Assembly: GCF_014384745.1 (NCBI RefSeq)
Contig: NZ_JACRSO010000002.1
Coordinates: 469,061-533,060, forward strand
Direction: 5' to 3'
From: Luoshenia tenuis
GTDB taxonomy: Bacteria; Bacillota; Clostridia; Christensenellales; GCA-900066905
DNA: 64,000 nt
Shown piece by piece: positions 17,436-26,131 of the stretch (positions are counted from its first letter, which is position 1; each line of letters starts with the position of its first letter). The notes beneath the pieces were generated by a model. The model worked only from the letters and a program-made list of their open reading frames with translations. It did not search any database and was not told where the DNA came from. Position numbers and translations under genes: made by a program.

Positions 17436-17864
17436 ATGAAAACGCCGTTTTATCTGTTGCTGCTCAAAACCCACAACGCCCAGCGTATGCGCATCCGTCC
17501 CCATATGGAGGGGCTGGGTCTCTCGCCCGGGCAGCCCAAAATGCTCAGCTTTTTACGCATGCACCCGGGCTGCATGCAGCGCGAGCTGGCCGAGGGGTGC
17601 GATATCGAGCCGGCCACCGTATCCCGTCTGCTGGAAAATATGGAGCGTGCCGGTCTGATCACCCGCCAGCCTTCCCCGGACAGCAAGCGCGCGGTCTGCG
17701 TTTCCATCACGGAAAAGGGCATTGCCGCACAGCAGGCCATGGCCACCGGCTGGCGTAAGGTCGAGAGCGAGGCCCTGTCGGGCTTTACACCGGAGGAAAA
17801 GGAACAGTTTACCCAATACCTTTGCCGGATGTATGGCAACCTCACCGGCAAGGACATCGAATAA
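17436..17864 (+). CDS. MarR-family transcriptional regulator
   Basis: This 142-aa protein has AAAGGAG before its ATG. It is a winged-helix protein: the recognition region MQRELAEGCDIEPATVSRLL is followed by ENMERAGLI and the wing RQPSPDSKRAVCVSITEKG, both diagnostic of MarR. It is the first gene of an operon with a MATE exporter, whose Shine-Dalgarno overlaps this gene's stop codon. The expected role is repression of both genes until a toxic ligand is bound, through the AT-rich inverted repeat at the promoter. Confidence 0.92.
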   Translation: MKTPFYLLLLKTHNAQRMRIRPHMEGLGLSPGQPKMLSFLRMHPGCMQRELAEGCDIEPATVSRLLENMERAGLITRQPSPDSKRAVCVSITEKGIAAQQAMATGWRKVESEALSGFTPEEKEQFTQYLCRMYGNLTGKDIE

Positions 17865-17878
17865 AGGAGCGTGGGATT

Positions 17879-19282
17879 ATGGAAAATACCAATGCCCAGC
17901 AGGCACAATTCGTTAAAATGACCCAGACCCCCATTCCCCGCCTGATCGCCGGGCTGGCGGTGCCCACCATCATCAGCATGCTGGTCACCTCCATCTACAA
18001 TATGGCCGATACCTTTTTCGTCTCCCAGCTGGGCACCAGCGCGGCTGGCGCGGTGGGCATCGTCTTTTCCATCATGGCCATTATCCAGGCGGTGGGCTTT
18101 ACCCTGGGGATGGGCGCCGGCGCTACCTCCAGCCGGCTTTTAGGGCAGCAGCAAAACGCGCGTGCCAACGCCGTTGCCTCTACCGCCTTTTTCACCGCAC
18201 TGGCTTTTGGCCTGCTGCTTACGGTCTTTGGCCTGCTCTTTATCGATGGGTTGATGCGCCTGTTGGGGGCCACCGGTACCATTCTGCCCTACGCGCGGGA
18301 TTACGCGCGCTATATCCTGCTGGGCGCGCCGGTCATGGCCTGCTCTTTTGTGCTTAACAACGTGCTGCGCGCCCAGGGCCGCGCTACGCTGGCCATGGTG
18401 GGCATTGGCTTAGGAGGCGTGCTCAATATCGGGCTGGATCCCTTCTTCATCTATACGCTCAATCTTGGCATCTCCGGCGCAGCCATCGCCACACTGATCA
18501 GCCAGTGCGTCAGCTTTGGCATCCTGTTTAGCTTCTACCTGCGCGGAAAGTCGATCATTAAGATCTCCGCCCGCGCCATCGCACGCGATGCGGGCACCTA
18601 TGGCCTGATCCTCAAAACGGGCATGCCTTCTTTCTGCCGGCAGGGGCTGGCCAGCATGTCCACCGTGGCGCTCAATGTCAACGCGGCGGTGTACGGGGAT
18701 GCGGCTGTGGCCGCCATGAGCGTGGTCGGCCGCATTTTCATGTTCATCCTCTCCGCTATGATCGGCTTTGGCCAGGGCTTTCAGCCGGTGGTGGGCTATA
18801 ATTACGGCGCCAAGGAATATGGGCGCGTGCGCCAGGCCTTCTGGTTTACCTTTAAGGTGGGAATGGTTCTGCTGGGCGTGATGGCAGTAGCCGGCTTTTT
18901 CGTAGCCCCTCAGGCGATGGCCCTATTCCGTCGGGACGATATGGAAGTCATCGCTATCGGCGCGTTTGCCATGCAGGCCCAGTGCCTGGCCCTGCCGCTC
19001 CAGCCGCTGATCGTGTGCTGCAATATGACCTTTCAATCCGTGGGCAAGTCCTGGCAGGCTACCTTCCTGGCCGCAGCGCGCCAGGGGATCTTCTTCCTGC
19101 CGCTGATCGTACTGCTGCCCCAATTTATGGGATTGACCGGCGTACAGCTCACCCAGCCCTTGGCGGATGTCCTGAGCTTTGGCGTAGCCGCCGTGTTGGC
19201 TGTGCGATTTTTCAAAGAATTGAAGGTGCTGGAAGGCGATGTGGGGGCCAGCCATGGCGCGCACGCCCTGCAATCCCGCTGA
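17879..19282 (+). CDS. MATE-family multidrug/toxin efflux transporter
   Basis: This 467-aa membrane protein starts at the ATG after AAAGGAGC, 14 bases past the marR stop. It has about 12 membrane helices and the family patterns LAVPTIISMLVTSIYNMADT, LGTSAAGAVG, and the repeat-half motif GFGQGFQPVVGYNYGA. MATE proteins expel cationic drugs or metabolites using a Na+ or H+ gradient. It belongs to the DinF/NorM-like clostridial group. The substrate is unknown; regulation is probably by the MarR protein encoded upstream. Confidence 0.93.
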   Translation: MENTNAQQAQFVKMTQTPIPRLIAGLAVPTIISMLVTSIYNMADTFFVSQLGTSAAGAVGIVFSIMAIIQAVGFTLGMGAGATSSRLLGQQQNARANAVASTAFFTALAFGLLLTVFGLLFIDGLMRLLGATGTILPYARDYARYILLGAPVMACSFVLNNVLRAQGRATLAMVGIGLGGVLNIGLDPFFIYTLNLGISGAAIATLISQCVSFGILFSFYLRGKSIIKISARAIARDAGTYGLILKTGMPSFCRQGLASMSTVALNVNAAVYGDAAVAAMSVVGRIFMFILSAMIGFGQGFQPVVGYNYGAKEYGRVRQAFWFTFKVGMVLLGVMAVAGFFVAPQAMALFRRDDMEVIAIGAFAMQAQCLALPLQPLIVCCNMTFQSVGKSWQATFLAAARQGIFFLPLIVLLPQFMGLTGVQLTQPLADVLSFGVAAVLAVRFFKELKVLEGDVGASHGAHALQSR

Positions 19283-19300
19283 GTGCAAGACCGATACTTA

Positions 19301-19335
19301 AAGGGCAGACCCTTGCGGATCTGCCCTCTTTTTTA
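19301..19335 (+). terminator. Intrinsic terminator after the MATE gene
   Basis: AGGGCAGA pairs with TCTGCCCT around a 10-base loop, followed by CTTTTTT. Confidence 0.88.
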
Positions 19336-19350
19336 TACCACAGCCGTTCT

Positions 19351-20499
19351 TTACGCCTCCCGCGCCATGCCCTCCAGCAGTACCGCCAGGCTCTCCATCG
19401 ATAAAAATCCCTCTTCCCAGCTCGCGTCCGCAAAGCGCTGCAGGTTCTCCTCGCAGTACTCGATCTCCTTGGAGTAGCGCTTGGCGAGGCGCACTTGATC
19501 CGCCTTACAAAAGGCGTGCGCGGCATGCCAATGCGCAATATCCAGCCAGGCGATCAGCAAAACGCTTGCCGCCATCAACTTGATCTTGCCTAAAACGTCG
19601 CCGTCGTAAACAGCTTTGAGCATATAGCGGTATACAAAATAGACCGCCAGGTGTTCGTATTCCGTCGCGCAGGCCCGATGTGCCTGCAAAAATCCCTTTC
19701 GCTCCGCCAGCAGTGTGGAAAGGCTGGTGCGCAGCTGTCCCAGCTGATCCGGCCAGCCTGAATCGATTGGCTCAAGCGTCTGGTAAAATGCAAGCAGTTC
19801 CCCAAGGATGCGGCGCTCCGTGCCCTCTGCCGCCGGCCGCGTTTGGCCTTGCGCCTTATCCATAAAAACCCCCGGGGCCGCCTGGCGCGCTTCCACCCAC
19901 GCACGGATCCGCTCCGGGGCCGCTTCCTCCTCCAGATGTGCCTGCAGCTGCTCCGCAAATACGAGCGCGGCCGTCAGTCTATCCCAAATAGAAAAACGGC
20001 GATCCTGCAACAGCGCAAAGAGCATGTTCCGCGCCGCAAGCAGCGCGTTTAGCAGCGGCTCATCTTCAAAATCCAGGTCTGCCGGCTCGTCAGTTTCCGT
20101 TTGGATAAAGGTTATTGGCCCGTCGTTTTGAAGGATCAGTTTCGCCGCCTCTTCACAGCAAAGCCCTACGCCGCTCTCCTTTATATCGCCAAACCACTCG
20201 TGGAAGCGGGGATGCTGGGTGCATATCTCACAAAGGGCGCTCTCCCCCAGGTTCAGGATAATCTCACAAAGGTTCCGTTCGTTTAAAAAAGGGCAGCGCT
20301 CCCCCTGGAGCAAAAAGTGCGGCGCTTCGCCCTGGGCAATGCTGCCGCGCAGCCGCTGCCCAAACGCACCCTCCTGAACCATATAATCTGCATAGGCGCG
20401 TTCGTCAATGTCGATCTCCCACCCAATGCAGCAATTGTCCTCGCACCCAGACGCGCTGCACCGGAATGCGGGATAATAATCGGGATAAGTCAGCTTCAT
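19351..20499 (-). CDS. FliB-family protein (flagellin lysine-N-methylase type)
   Basis: This 382-aa protein begins with the family hallmark at residues 12-27: FRCSASGCEDNCCIGW. Further cysteine blocks are CPFL, CEI, CEICTQHPRF and LCCEEAAKLIL, suggesting an iron-sulfur cluster in the first ~120 residues. The rest is helical. In Salmonella, FliB methylates flagellin lysines. No flagellar gene lies nearby, and the family is widespread in Clostridia, so the substrate here may be flagellin encoded elsewhere or another surface protein. It converges on the MATE gene and appears monocistronic. Confidence 0.88.
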   Translation of the reverse strand: MKLTYPDYYPAFRCSASGCEDNCCIGWEIDIDERAYADYMVQEGAFGQRLRGSIAQGEAPHFLLQGERCPFLNERNLCEIILNLGESALCEICTQHPRFHEWFGDIKESGVGLCCEEAAKLILQNDGPITFIQTETDEPADLDFEDEPLLNALLAARNMLFALLQDRRFSIWDRLTAALVFAEQLQAHLEEEAAPERIRAWVEARQAAPGVFMDKAQGQTRPAAEGTERRILGELLAFYQTLEPIDSGWPDQLGQLRTSLSTLLAERKGFLQAHRACATEYEHLAVYFVYRYMLKAVYDGDVLGKIKLMAASVLLIAWLDIAHWHAAHAFCKADQVRLAKRYSKEIEYCEENLQRFADASWEEGFLSMESLAVLLEGMAREA

Positions 20500-20544
20500 G
20501 TACTTATTTCACATCCTGGTTTTTCGTCGTGCCTGTAAAGTTTC

Positions 20545-20583
20545 TAAAATAAAATACCGCAACCCACAATAGTAAGTTGCGAT
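20545..20583 (-). terminator. Terminator of the tmRNA transcript
   Basis: On the minus strand ATCGCAAC pairs with GTTGCGGT (one G-U) and is followed by ATTTTATTTT, about 20 bases after the tmRNA CCA end. Confidence 0.75.
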
Positions 20584-20604
20584 ATTCTTGCGGCCATTCG
20601 CCGC

Positions 20605-20961
20605 TGGTGGAGGCGAGGGGAGTCGAACCCCTGTCCGAAAGCGATTTAACCAGACTTTCTCCGAGCGCAGCCGATTATTTGATTTCCCGGGCAGCGGCCC
20701 CTAGTCGGCAAGGTGCCGCGCCGGTAGCTTCATTTATCCGGCCCGCCGCAAAGCTTAGGCGGGTTCGTTCCCTGCTTTAATGGCACCCGTACCCCTAGCC
20801 GCAGGAAGCTAAGGACGGATGTACACGGTGATTAAGCCGCGTAAGCTAATTTTTGATTGTTGGCGTTTATTACGCTTTACCCGGTTTTTAACGCGGTTCC
20901 AGGAGGCCCGCGGCTCGCTTATCCAATCTCCTCTGCCCCCGTCGAAGCCAAATACGCCCCC
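20605..20961 (-). ncRNA. ssrA: tmRNA (transfer-messenger RNA)
   Basis: The 357-base RNA starts with GGGGGCG, which pairs with CGCCTCC before the encoded ACCA end, giving a seven-pair acceptor stem with one G-U. The 5' end contains the conserved TTTGGCTTCGACGGGGG. The 3' T arm reads GGGGTTCGACTCCCC. The internal reading frame encodes the tag ANNQKLAYAA (GCC at 20862-20864 to the stop at 20832-20834); the resume codon is inferred by analogy. It rescues stalled ribosomes together with SmpB, encoded just upstream on the same strand. Confidence 0.97.
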
Positions 20962-20976
20962 ACGGTCAAGGCGGGC

Positions 20977-21450
20977 TCAGCCGCCTTTTTGAGCATTTCT
21001 AAACGCCCGCTCAATATCGCGTTTGGCATCGCGCTTGGCGATATCCTGGCGTTTATCGTAGTTCTTTTTACCCCGCGCCAGCCCCAGCTCCATCTTGACC
21101 AGCCCGTGGCTCAAATACAGTTGTAAGGGGATCAGCGCATAACCCTGTTGCTGCACCGCGCCGATCAGCTTGCGGATCTCGTTCTTGTGCAGCAGCAGCC
21201 GCCGCTGGCGCAACGGATCCCGGTTAAAGATATTCCCCTTTTCATAAGGGCTTACGTGCATATGGTGTACCCAAACCTCGCCGTCCACGATCTGCGCATA
21301 ACTATCCCGCAGGTTCACCTGCCCCAGCCGGATGGATTTGACCTCCGTTCCCACCAGTTCGATGCCCGTTTCATAAGTCTCCTCGATAAAATAGTCATGC
21401 CGCGCTTTTTTGTTCTGCGCTACGATCTTAACGCCGCCCTTGGGAGCCAT
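20977..21450 (-). CDS. smpB: SsrA-binding protein SmpB
   Basis: The 157-aa protein binds tmRNA and guides it to stalled ribosomes. It shows the family blocks AQNKKARHDYFIEETYE, GTEVKSIRLGQVNLRDSYA, YEKGNIFNRDP, RRLLLHKNEI and, near the end, GLARGKKNYDKR. I chose the ATG at 21450 because MAPKGGVKIVAQNKKA matches the usual SmpB start. A GTG five codons upstream (21465) is an alternative and has a similarly good ribosome-binding region. It lies between rnr and ssrA, the standard Firmicute order. Confidence 0.96.
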   Translation of the reverse strand: MAPKGGVKIVAQNKKARHDYFIEETYETGIELVGTEVKSIRLGQVNLRDSYAQIVDGEVWVHHMHVSPYEKGNIFNRDPLRQRRLLLHKNEIRKLIGAVQQQGYALIPLQLYLSHGLVKMELGLARGKKNYDKRQDIAKRDAKRDIERAFRNAQKGG

Positions 21451-21514
21451 TGCCGCTTGTTTCACCCCTAACCTTTCCGCAGTTTCTCTATTATATGCAA
21501 AGCCCCGCCATCTG

Positions 21515-23662
21515 TCAAGATTCCTTGGCATCCAGCCAACCCGGCGCGGGACCAAAGTCGATCCGGCGCAGGTCCACATCCACCGCGTCCACCCGCACCC
21601 TGGCCGGGTCGCCCAGCCGCAGGGATTTGCGCGTCCGCTCGCCGATCAAGGCATAGCGCTTTTCGTCAAATACGTAATAGTCGTTGTCCAGCGCGCTTAC
21701 ATGCACCAGCCCTTCAACCGTGTTGGGCAGCTGCACGTATACCCCATACTGGGTCACGCCCGAGATCACGCCGTCGTATTCCTCGCCCACATGATCCATC
21801 ATGTACTCGGCCTTTTTCAGGTCGTCCACCGCGCGCTCGGCCTCCATGGCGCTGCGCTCGGCCTGCGAGGTCTGCTGGGCAATGCCCGGCATGGCTTTTT
21901 CCAGCTGTTTTACGCGCTTTTCATCCAGTTTGCCGTGCAGCCATTCCTTTAAGATCCGATGGATCTCCAAGTCAGGATAGCGGCGGATGGGCGAAGTAAA
22001 GTGGCAGTAATCCGGCGCGGCCAGGCCAAAATGGCCCAGCGGCAGCTCCAGGTATTTGGCCTTTTGCATAGAGCGCAGCATCACCTGGTTTATCACATTC
22101 TCCTCCGGCGTACCCTCAATCTGCTCGAGCAGCTCCTGCAATTGTTTGGGGGTGACCTTGCCCTTCACCTTCAGCGTATATCCAAAGGCGTTTACAAACT
22201 GGGCAAACTCCTTCATCTTGTCCTTATCCGGGTCCTCATGCACCCGATAGAGGAAGGGCAGCTCCGCATGCCGGGCGCAAAGCGCCACCGAGCGGTTGGC
22301 CGCCAGCATAAATTCCTCGATCATCCGTTCGGAGATCCCGCGCTCGCGCAGCACCACATCTACCGCGCGGCCCTTTTCGTTGAGGATGATCTTGGCCTCG
22401 GGCACGTCAAAATCCAGGCCGCCGTTGCGCTCTCGCCGCGCCAGCAGCAGATCCATCAGCTCCCGCATCGTGCCTAAATCTTCCAGGATAGGGGCATACG
22501 CCCTGCACATCTCCTCATCCCCGGCGAAGATCTTATTGACCCCGTCATAGGTCATACGGTATTTATTGTTGATCACGCTCTCTACGATCTGCGCATCCTG
22601 CACCTCGCCGTTTTCGTCGATCTCCATGATGCACGAGAGCGTCAGCCGGTCCACATCCGGATTGAGCGAGCATATGCCGTTGGAAAGCTCCGGCGGCAGC
22701 ATGGGGATCACCCGGTCCGCAAAATAGACGCTGGTACCCCGCAGCAACGCCTCCTGGTCCAACAGAGAGCTCTCCTGCACGTAATGGCTCACATCGGCGA
22801 TATGCACGCCCAGCTGATAGCGGCCGTTCTCCAGGCGCTTGATGGAGATGGCGTCGTCCAGATCCTTGGAGTCCGCCCCGTCGATGGTCATGACCGTCCA
22901 ATCCCTAAAATCCTTGCGGCCCTGCTTGGCCGCCTCCGGCACCTCCTGCGGGATGGCACGGGCCGCGTCCAGCACGCCCTGCGGGAATACCTCGGGCAGC
23001 CCGGCCTGGCGGATGATCGAGAGCACATCGCACCCCGGGTCGTCCTTATTGCCCAGCACCTCCACGACCTTGCCCTCCGCCGCGCGGTTGCCGCTGGGCC
23101 ATTTGATGATCTCCACGACCACCTTATCCTCATGCTTGGCGCCGCCGTACAGTTCATGGCTGATATGGATATCCTGTCCCAGGCGGGGATCGTCCGGGAT
23201 CACAAAGGCACTTTTCCAGGGCCGGTCAAAAAGGCCTACCACGCGGCTGTTGGCGCGGGACAGGATCTGCACCACCTCGCCCTCGCCCGAGCGACCGTTT
23301 TGCGGCTGGCGGATGATGCGGCACAGCACCCGGTCCTTATGCATGGCGCTCTTCATCCCATTGGCCGGGATAAACAGGTCGTCGGCCTCCTCGTCATCCG
23401 GGATCAAAAAGCCGAAGCCCTTGGCATTACCCTGGATGCGTCCGGCCAGCAGGCCGATCATCGCCGGGGTAGCGTAGCGCCCGTTCTGCGTGAGCACCAG
23501 TTTCCCTTGGCCCACCATCTCCAGCACCGCCTCTTTCACCCCGCCGGCCTCTCCGCCCTGCGCCTTGACAAAGGCCTGCAGTTGAGAAAGCTCCGCCGGG
23601 CCGCATTTGGGGCGGTCAAAATAAGATAATATGTTTTCCATCATTTCTTGCATTTCCATCAT
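21515..23662 (-). CDS. rnr: Ribonuclease R
   Basis: This 715-aa 3'-5' exoribonuclease degrades structured RNA and tmRNA-tagged messages. The order is an N-terminal winged-helix, two cold-shock OB domains (GFGFLIPDDEEADDLFIP near residue 83), the RNB catalytic domain with the metal-binding block DGADSKDLDDAISI, and a C-terminal S1 domain (YDGVISGVTQYGVYVQLPN). The ATG follows GGAGGAAAA. It sits between secG and smpB, separated from secG's gene by a short gap; a terminator in the following gap belongs to secG. Confidence 0.97.
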   Translation of the reverse strand: MMEMQEMMENILSYFDRPKCGPAELSQLQAFVKAQGGEAGGVKEAVLEMVGQGKLVLTQNGRYATPAMIGLLAGRIQGNAKGFGFLIPDDEEADDLFIPANGMKSAMHKDRVLCRIIRQPQNGRSGEGEVVQILSRANSRVVGLFDRPWKSAFVIPDDPRLGQDIHISHELYGGAKHEDKVVVEIIKWPSGNRAAEGKVVEVLGNKDDPGCDVLSIIRQAGLPEVFPQGVLDAARAIPQEVPEAAKQGRKDFRDWTVMTIDGADSKDLDDAISIKRLENGRYQLGVHIADVSHYVQESSLLDQEALLRGTSVYFADRVIPMLPPELSNGICSLNPDVDRLTLSCIMEIDENGEVQDAQIVESVINNKYRMTYDGVNKIFAGDEEMCRAYAPILEDLGTMRELMDLLLARRERNGGLDFDVPEAKIILNEKGRAVDVVLRERGISERMIEEFMLAANRSVALCARHAELPFLYRVHEDPDKDKMKEFAQFVNAFGYTLKVKGKVTPKQLQELLEQIEGTPEENVINQVMLRSMQKAKYLELPLGHFGLAAPDYCHFTSPIRRYPDLEIHRILKEWLHGKLDEKRVKQLEKAMPGIAQQTSQAERSAMEAERAVDDLKKAEYMMDHVGEEYDGVISGVTQYGVYVQLPNTVEGLVHVSALDNDYYVFDEKRYALIGERTRKSLRLGDPARVRVDAVDVDLRRIDFGPAPGWLDAKES

Positions 23663-23747
23663 TTTTCCTCCTCTATCCTCCTAAGCGGGGCACCTGCACC
23701 CGCCGCCAACCCATATGCTTAGCATCGCCCAAGGGCGACGATCTTAC

Positions 23748-23786
23748 ACAAAAAGACGGCAGCCGAAAAAACGGGCTGCCGTCTTG
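23748..23786 (-). terminator. Intrinsic terminator between secG and rnr
   Basis: On the minus strand AAGACGGCAGCC pairs with GGCTGCCGTCTT and is followed by TTTGTGT. It implies that rnr-smpB is mostly transcribed from its own promoter. Confidence 0.85.
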
Positions 23787-23799
23787 ACGCATACATCAC

Positions 23800-24039
23800 T
23801 TACTTCTGCAAAAATACCATCACGGCGGAGATCACTAAAAACGCCGCGGCCGCGATCTTTGTCAGAAAGACCATTCGTCCTTCAAAAGACTTTGACTTGT
23901 TTTTGCCAAAAAAAGTTTCCGCACCGCCGGCGATGGAACCCAGTCCCGCCGTCTTTGCAGGTTGCAGCAATATGACCAGAACCAGAAACAGGCCCAAAAT
24001 CACCAATATGATCTGACCGATAAGAATCAGCGTATCCAA
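23800..24039 (-). CDS. secG: Preprotein translocase subunit SecG
   Basis: This 79-aa protein has two membrane helices (residues ~5-25 and ~55-76) joined by the typical Gly-rich loop GLGSIAGGAETFFGKNK. SecG is the auxiliary SecYEG subunit that aids protein export. The start is a TTG with GGGAGG 11 bases upstream, a somewhat long spacing, but no better in-frame start exists. Confidence 0.95.
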   Translation of the reverse strand: MDTLILIGQIILVILGLFLVLVILLQPAKTAGLGSIAGGAETFFGKNKSKSFEGRMVFLTKIAAAAFLVISAVMVFLQK

Positions 24040-24119
24040 AGCCTATCCATCCTCCCGCATAGTCGATAACGGATTAATTCTAGCATAGTTCCCCGTAAAT
24101 TGCAAGCGGCAATCCGCCT

Positions 24120-24818
24120 TTAGGGCCGCCATTGTGCCTGCAAAATTTCCAGCACCGCGTAAAGTTCATCGCAGATAAAATCTGCCGCACATTCCGCCTG
24201 CCGGTGTACCAGTATGGCCGCCATACCGGCCGCCTTTCCGCCGCCGATATCCGCCACCGGATTATCGCCGATCATAACGCACCGCTGCGCGCCCCGCGCT
24301 GCACTGAGGGCTGCCGCAAATATCTCGGGCCGGGGCTTTTCGTATCCCAGGTTTGAGGAGACGATCGCGTCCTCATAAAGCCCGCGCAGGCCCAGTCCAT
24401 CCGCCACCGCCGCAAGCTCGGGGAAGTTGTTGGTCAAAAGATAACTTTTAAAGCCCAATGCCTTGCACCGGCGCAGTACCGGCAGCGCATCTTCATACAG
24501 GGTATAGGTACCGGTGGCCAGTATCTCTGCCTTAAATTGCGCGTTGAGCGCTCCCCAACTATCTTCCGGCAGGCCCAACTGCCCGTATAGACCCGCAAAG
24601 CCGGCAAACAGCCTGGCCCACCACTTTGCGCCGGTCGCCTGTGCGTAGGATATTTCCGGCGCGTACCAGGTGCAGCTGCGCCGCAGCGTCTCCCACACCA
24701 TCGCCTCGGGCGCGCATGCGCCGTGATCCTGCAGCGCATGGGATAAGGCGTTAAAAAAAGTGTCCTCTCCATGGATCAGCGTACCGTCAAAATCCCAAAA
24801 CAAAGCCGTATTTGGCAT
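24120..24818 (-). CDS. HAD-superfamily hydrolase (phosphatase-like)
   Basis: This 232-aa protein has GGGGGAG before its ATG. HAD motif I is FWDFDGTLIHG (residues 7-17, nucleophile in DFD), motif II is LLTNN, motif III the lysine in YEKPRPEIF, and motif IV is MIGDNPVADIGGG. A helical cap (about 20-85) makes it subclass IA, like phosphoglycolate phosphatase or pyrophosphatase PpaX. The substrate cannot be assigned. It follows the Gfo/Idh/MocA oxidoreductase gene on the same strand. Confidence 0.88.
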   Translation of the reverse strand: MPNTALFWDFDGTLIHGEDTFFNALSHALQDHGACAPEAMVWETLRRSCTWYAPEISYAQATGAKWWARLFAGFAGLYGQLGLPEDSWGALNAQFKAEILATGTYTLYEDALPVLRRCKALGFKSYLLTNNFPELAAVADGLGLRGLYEDAIVSSNLGYEKPRPEIFAAALSAARGAQRCVMIGDNPVADIGGGKAAGMAAILVHRQAECAADFICDELYAVLEILQAQWRP

Positions 24819-24850
24819 ATGTGCGCTCCCCCTATTCAGGATATAGAACC

Positions 24851-24873
24851 GGGCCCGCCATACTGGCGGGCCC
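24851..24873 (-). other. GC-rich hairpin between the oxidoreductase and HAD genes
   Basis: GGGCCCGCC-atact-GGCGGGCCC is a perfect nine-pair stem. The bases after it on the minus strand are GGTTCTATA, not a T run, so it may be a weak terminator or an mRNA-stability hairpin. Confidence 0.5.
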
Positions 24874-24898
24874 CTTCCTTACCGGCATACTTTATGCT

Positions 24899-26059
24899 TT
24901 ACAGGCTATCCACCTCTACCCACGCGCCGCGCTGGGCCGATAGATCCACCGCCTCCATGACCTGCGCGCACTTGAGCCCGTCGTTAAAGTCGGGCGAAGC
25001 CGGTTTGTCGTTTGCAATGGCCTGCACAAATTCAAACACTTCGTGCACCATGGTATGCTCATAGCCATACACATGCCCCGCCGGCCACCAGGCGTACACA
25101 TAGGGATGCGTCCCCTCCGTCACCGAAATCGTGGTAAAGCCCTGGAAGCCCTCCTCCGCCTCGGCGTTATAGTACTGCAGCTCGCAGATGCGCTCCAGAT
25201 TAAATTTGATGGAGCCCTTGGAGCCGTTGATCTCAAAGGACATATCGTTGCGATGGCCCGCCGCGAACCGGGTCGCCTCGATGGAGAGCAGCGCGCCGTT
25301 TTTAAATTCGCCCAAAAAGTGCGTGGCGTCGTCTACATCCACCGTCTCCCGGGGCGAATTGGCCTGCGCCGTAGCGGAAACGCCGGTCATACTGGCGGCG
25401 ATGGGCCGCTCCGTAATAAAGGTCTTTTCCATGCCCACCACCCGGTCGATCTCGCCCACCAGGTAGCGCGCACAGTCGATCACATGGGCGCCCAAATCGC
25501 CCAGCGAACCCGAGCCGGCCACGGATTTATCCAGCCGCCAAACCTTGGGATAGTCGGGCGAGATGATATAATCCTGTAGATAAGAGCCGCGGAAGTGGAA
25601 GATCTTGCCCAGGCGGCCGGATTCGATCATCTGCTTAGCCAGCACAATGGCCGGGGCAAAGCGGTAATTAAAGCCTACCTGGTGCTTGATGCCCGCTTTA
25701 TTGGCGGCCTCTACGATCTCCCGCGCATCCGCGGTGGAAAAGGCCAGCGGTTTTTCGCACAAAATGTGCTTGCCCTCATTGGCCGCGGCGATGGCCATCT
25801 CCTTATGCAGGTAGCTGGGCGAGTTGATATCCACCACATCCACATCCGGCCGGGCGATCATCTTTCGCCAGTCGGTCTCATAATCCTGCCAGCCGAACTT
25901 ATCCATGGCGGCCTTGACGCCCGCCTCGTCCCGTCCGCAGATCACCTTGCGGTTTACCTGCATATCCGCATCAAAAAACATGTTCACCCGGGCGTAGGCA
26001 TTGCTGTGCGCCTTGCCCATAAACTTGTAGCCAATCATGCCTACATTCAATTCACGCAT
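24899..26059 (-). CDS. Gfo/Idh/MocA-family NAD(P)-dependent oxidoreductase
   Basis: This 386-aa enzyme starts at the ATG after GGGGGA. It has an N-terminal Rossmann domain (LNVGMIGYKFMGKAHSNAY) and the EKP motif of the family (HILCEKPLAFS). The C-terminal domain has the substrate-binding blocks SGSLGDLGAHVID and HIGxxxxH-like segments. Relatives oxidise sugars, inositols or their derivatives at a secondary alcohol. Together with the sugar isomerase gene upstream on the same strand, it probably forms a polyol or sugar catabolic pair. The exact substrate is not visible. Confidence 0.9.
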   Translation of the reverse strand: MRELNVGMIGYKFMGKAHSNAYARVNMFFDADMQVNRKVICGRDEAGVKAAMDKFGWQDYETDWRKMIARPDVDVVDINSPSYLHKEMAIAAANEGKHILCEKPLAFSTADAREIVEAANKAGIKHQVGFNYRFAPAIVLAKQMIESGRLGKIFHFRGSYLQDYIISPDYPKVWRLDKSVAGSGSLGDLGAHVIDCARYLVGEIDRVVGMEKTFITERPIAASMTGVSATAQANSPRETVDVDDATHFLGEFKNGALLSIEATRFAAGHRNDMSFEINGSKGSIKFNLERICELQYYNAEAEEGFQGFTTISVTEGTHPYVYAWWPAGHVYGYEHTMVHEVFEFVQAIANDKPASPDFNDGLKCAQVMEAVDLSAQRGAWVEVDSL

Positions 26060-26093
26060 CGCTTTTTCCCCCAACAATCTTATATTTATAAAT

Positions 26094-26121
26094 GGGCAGC
26101 AGGCGCACCGGCCCGCTGCCC
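26094..26121 (-). other. Intercistronic hairpin between isomerase and oxidoreductase genes
   Basis: GGGCAGC and GCTGCCC form a seven-pair stem just after the isomerase stop. It is followed on the minus strand by ATTTATAAATATAAG, so it may attenuate or set relative expression within the operon. Confidence 0.45.
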
Positions 26122-26131
26122 ATCAAGGCCT

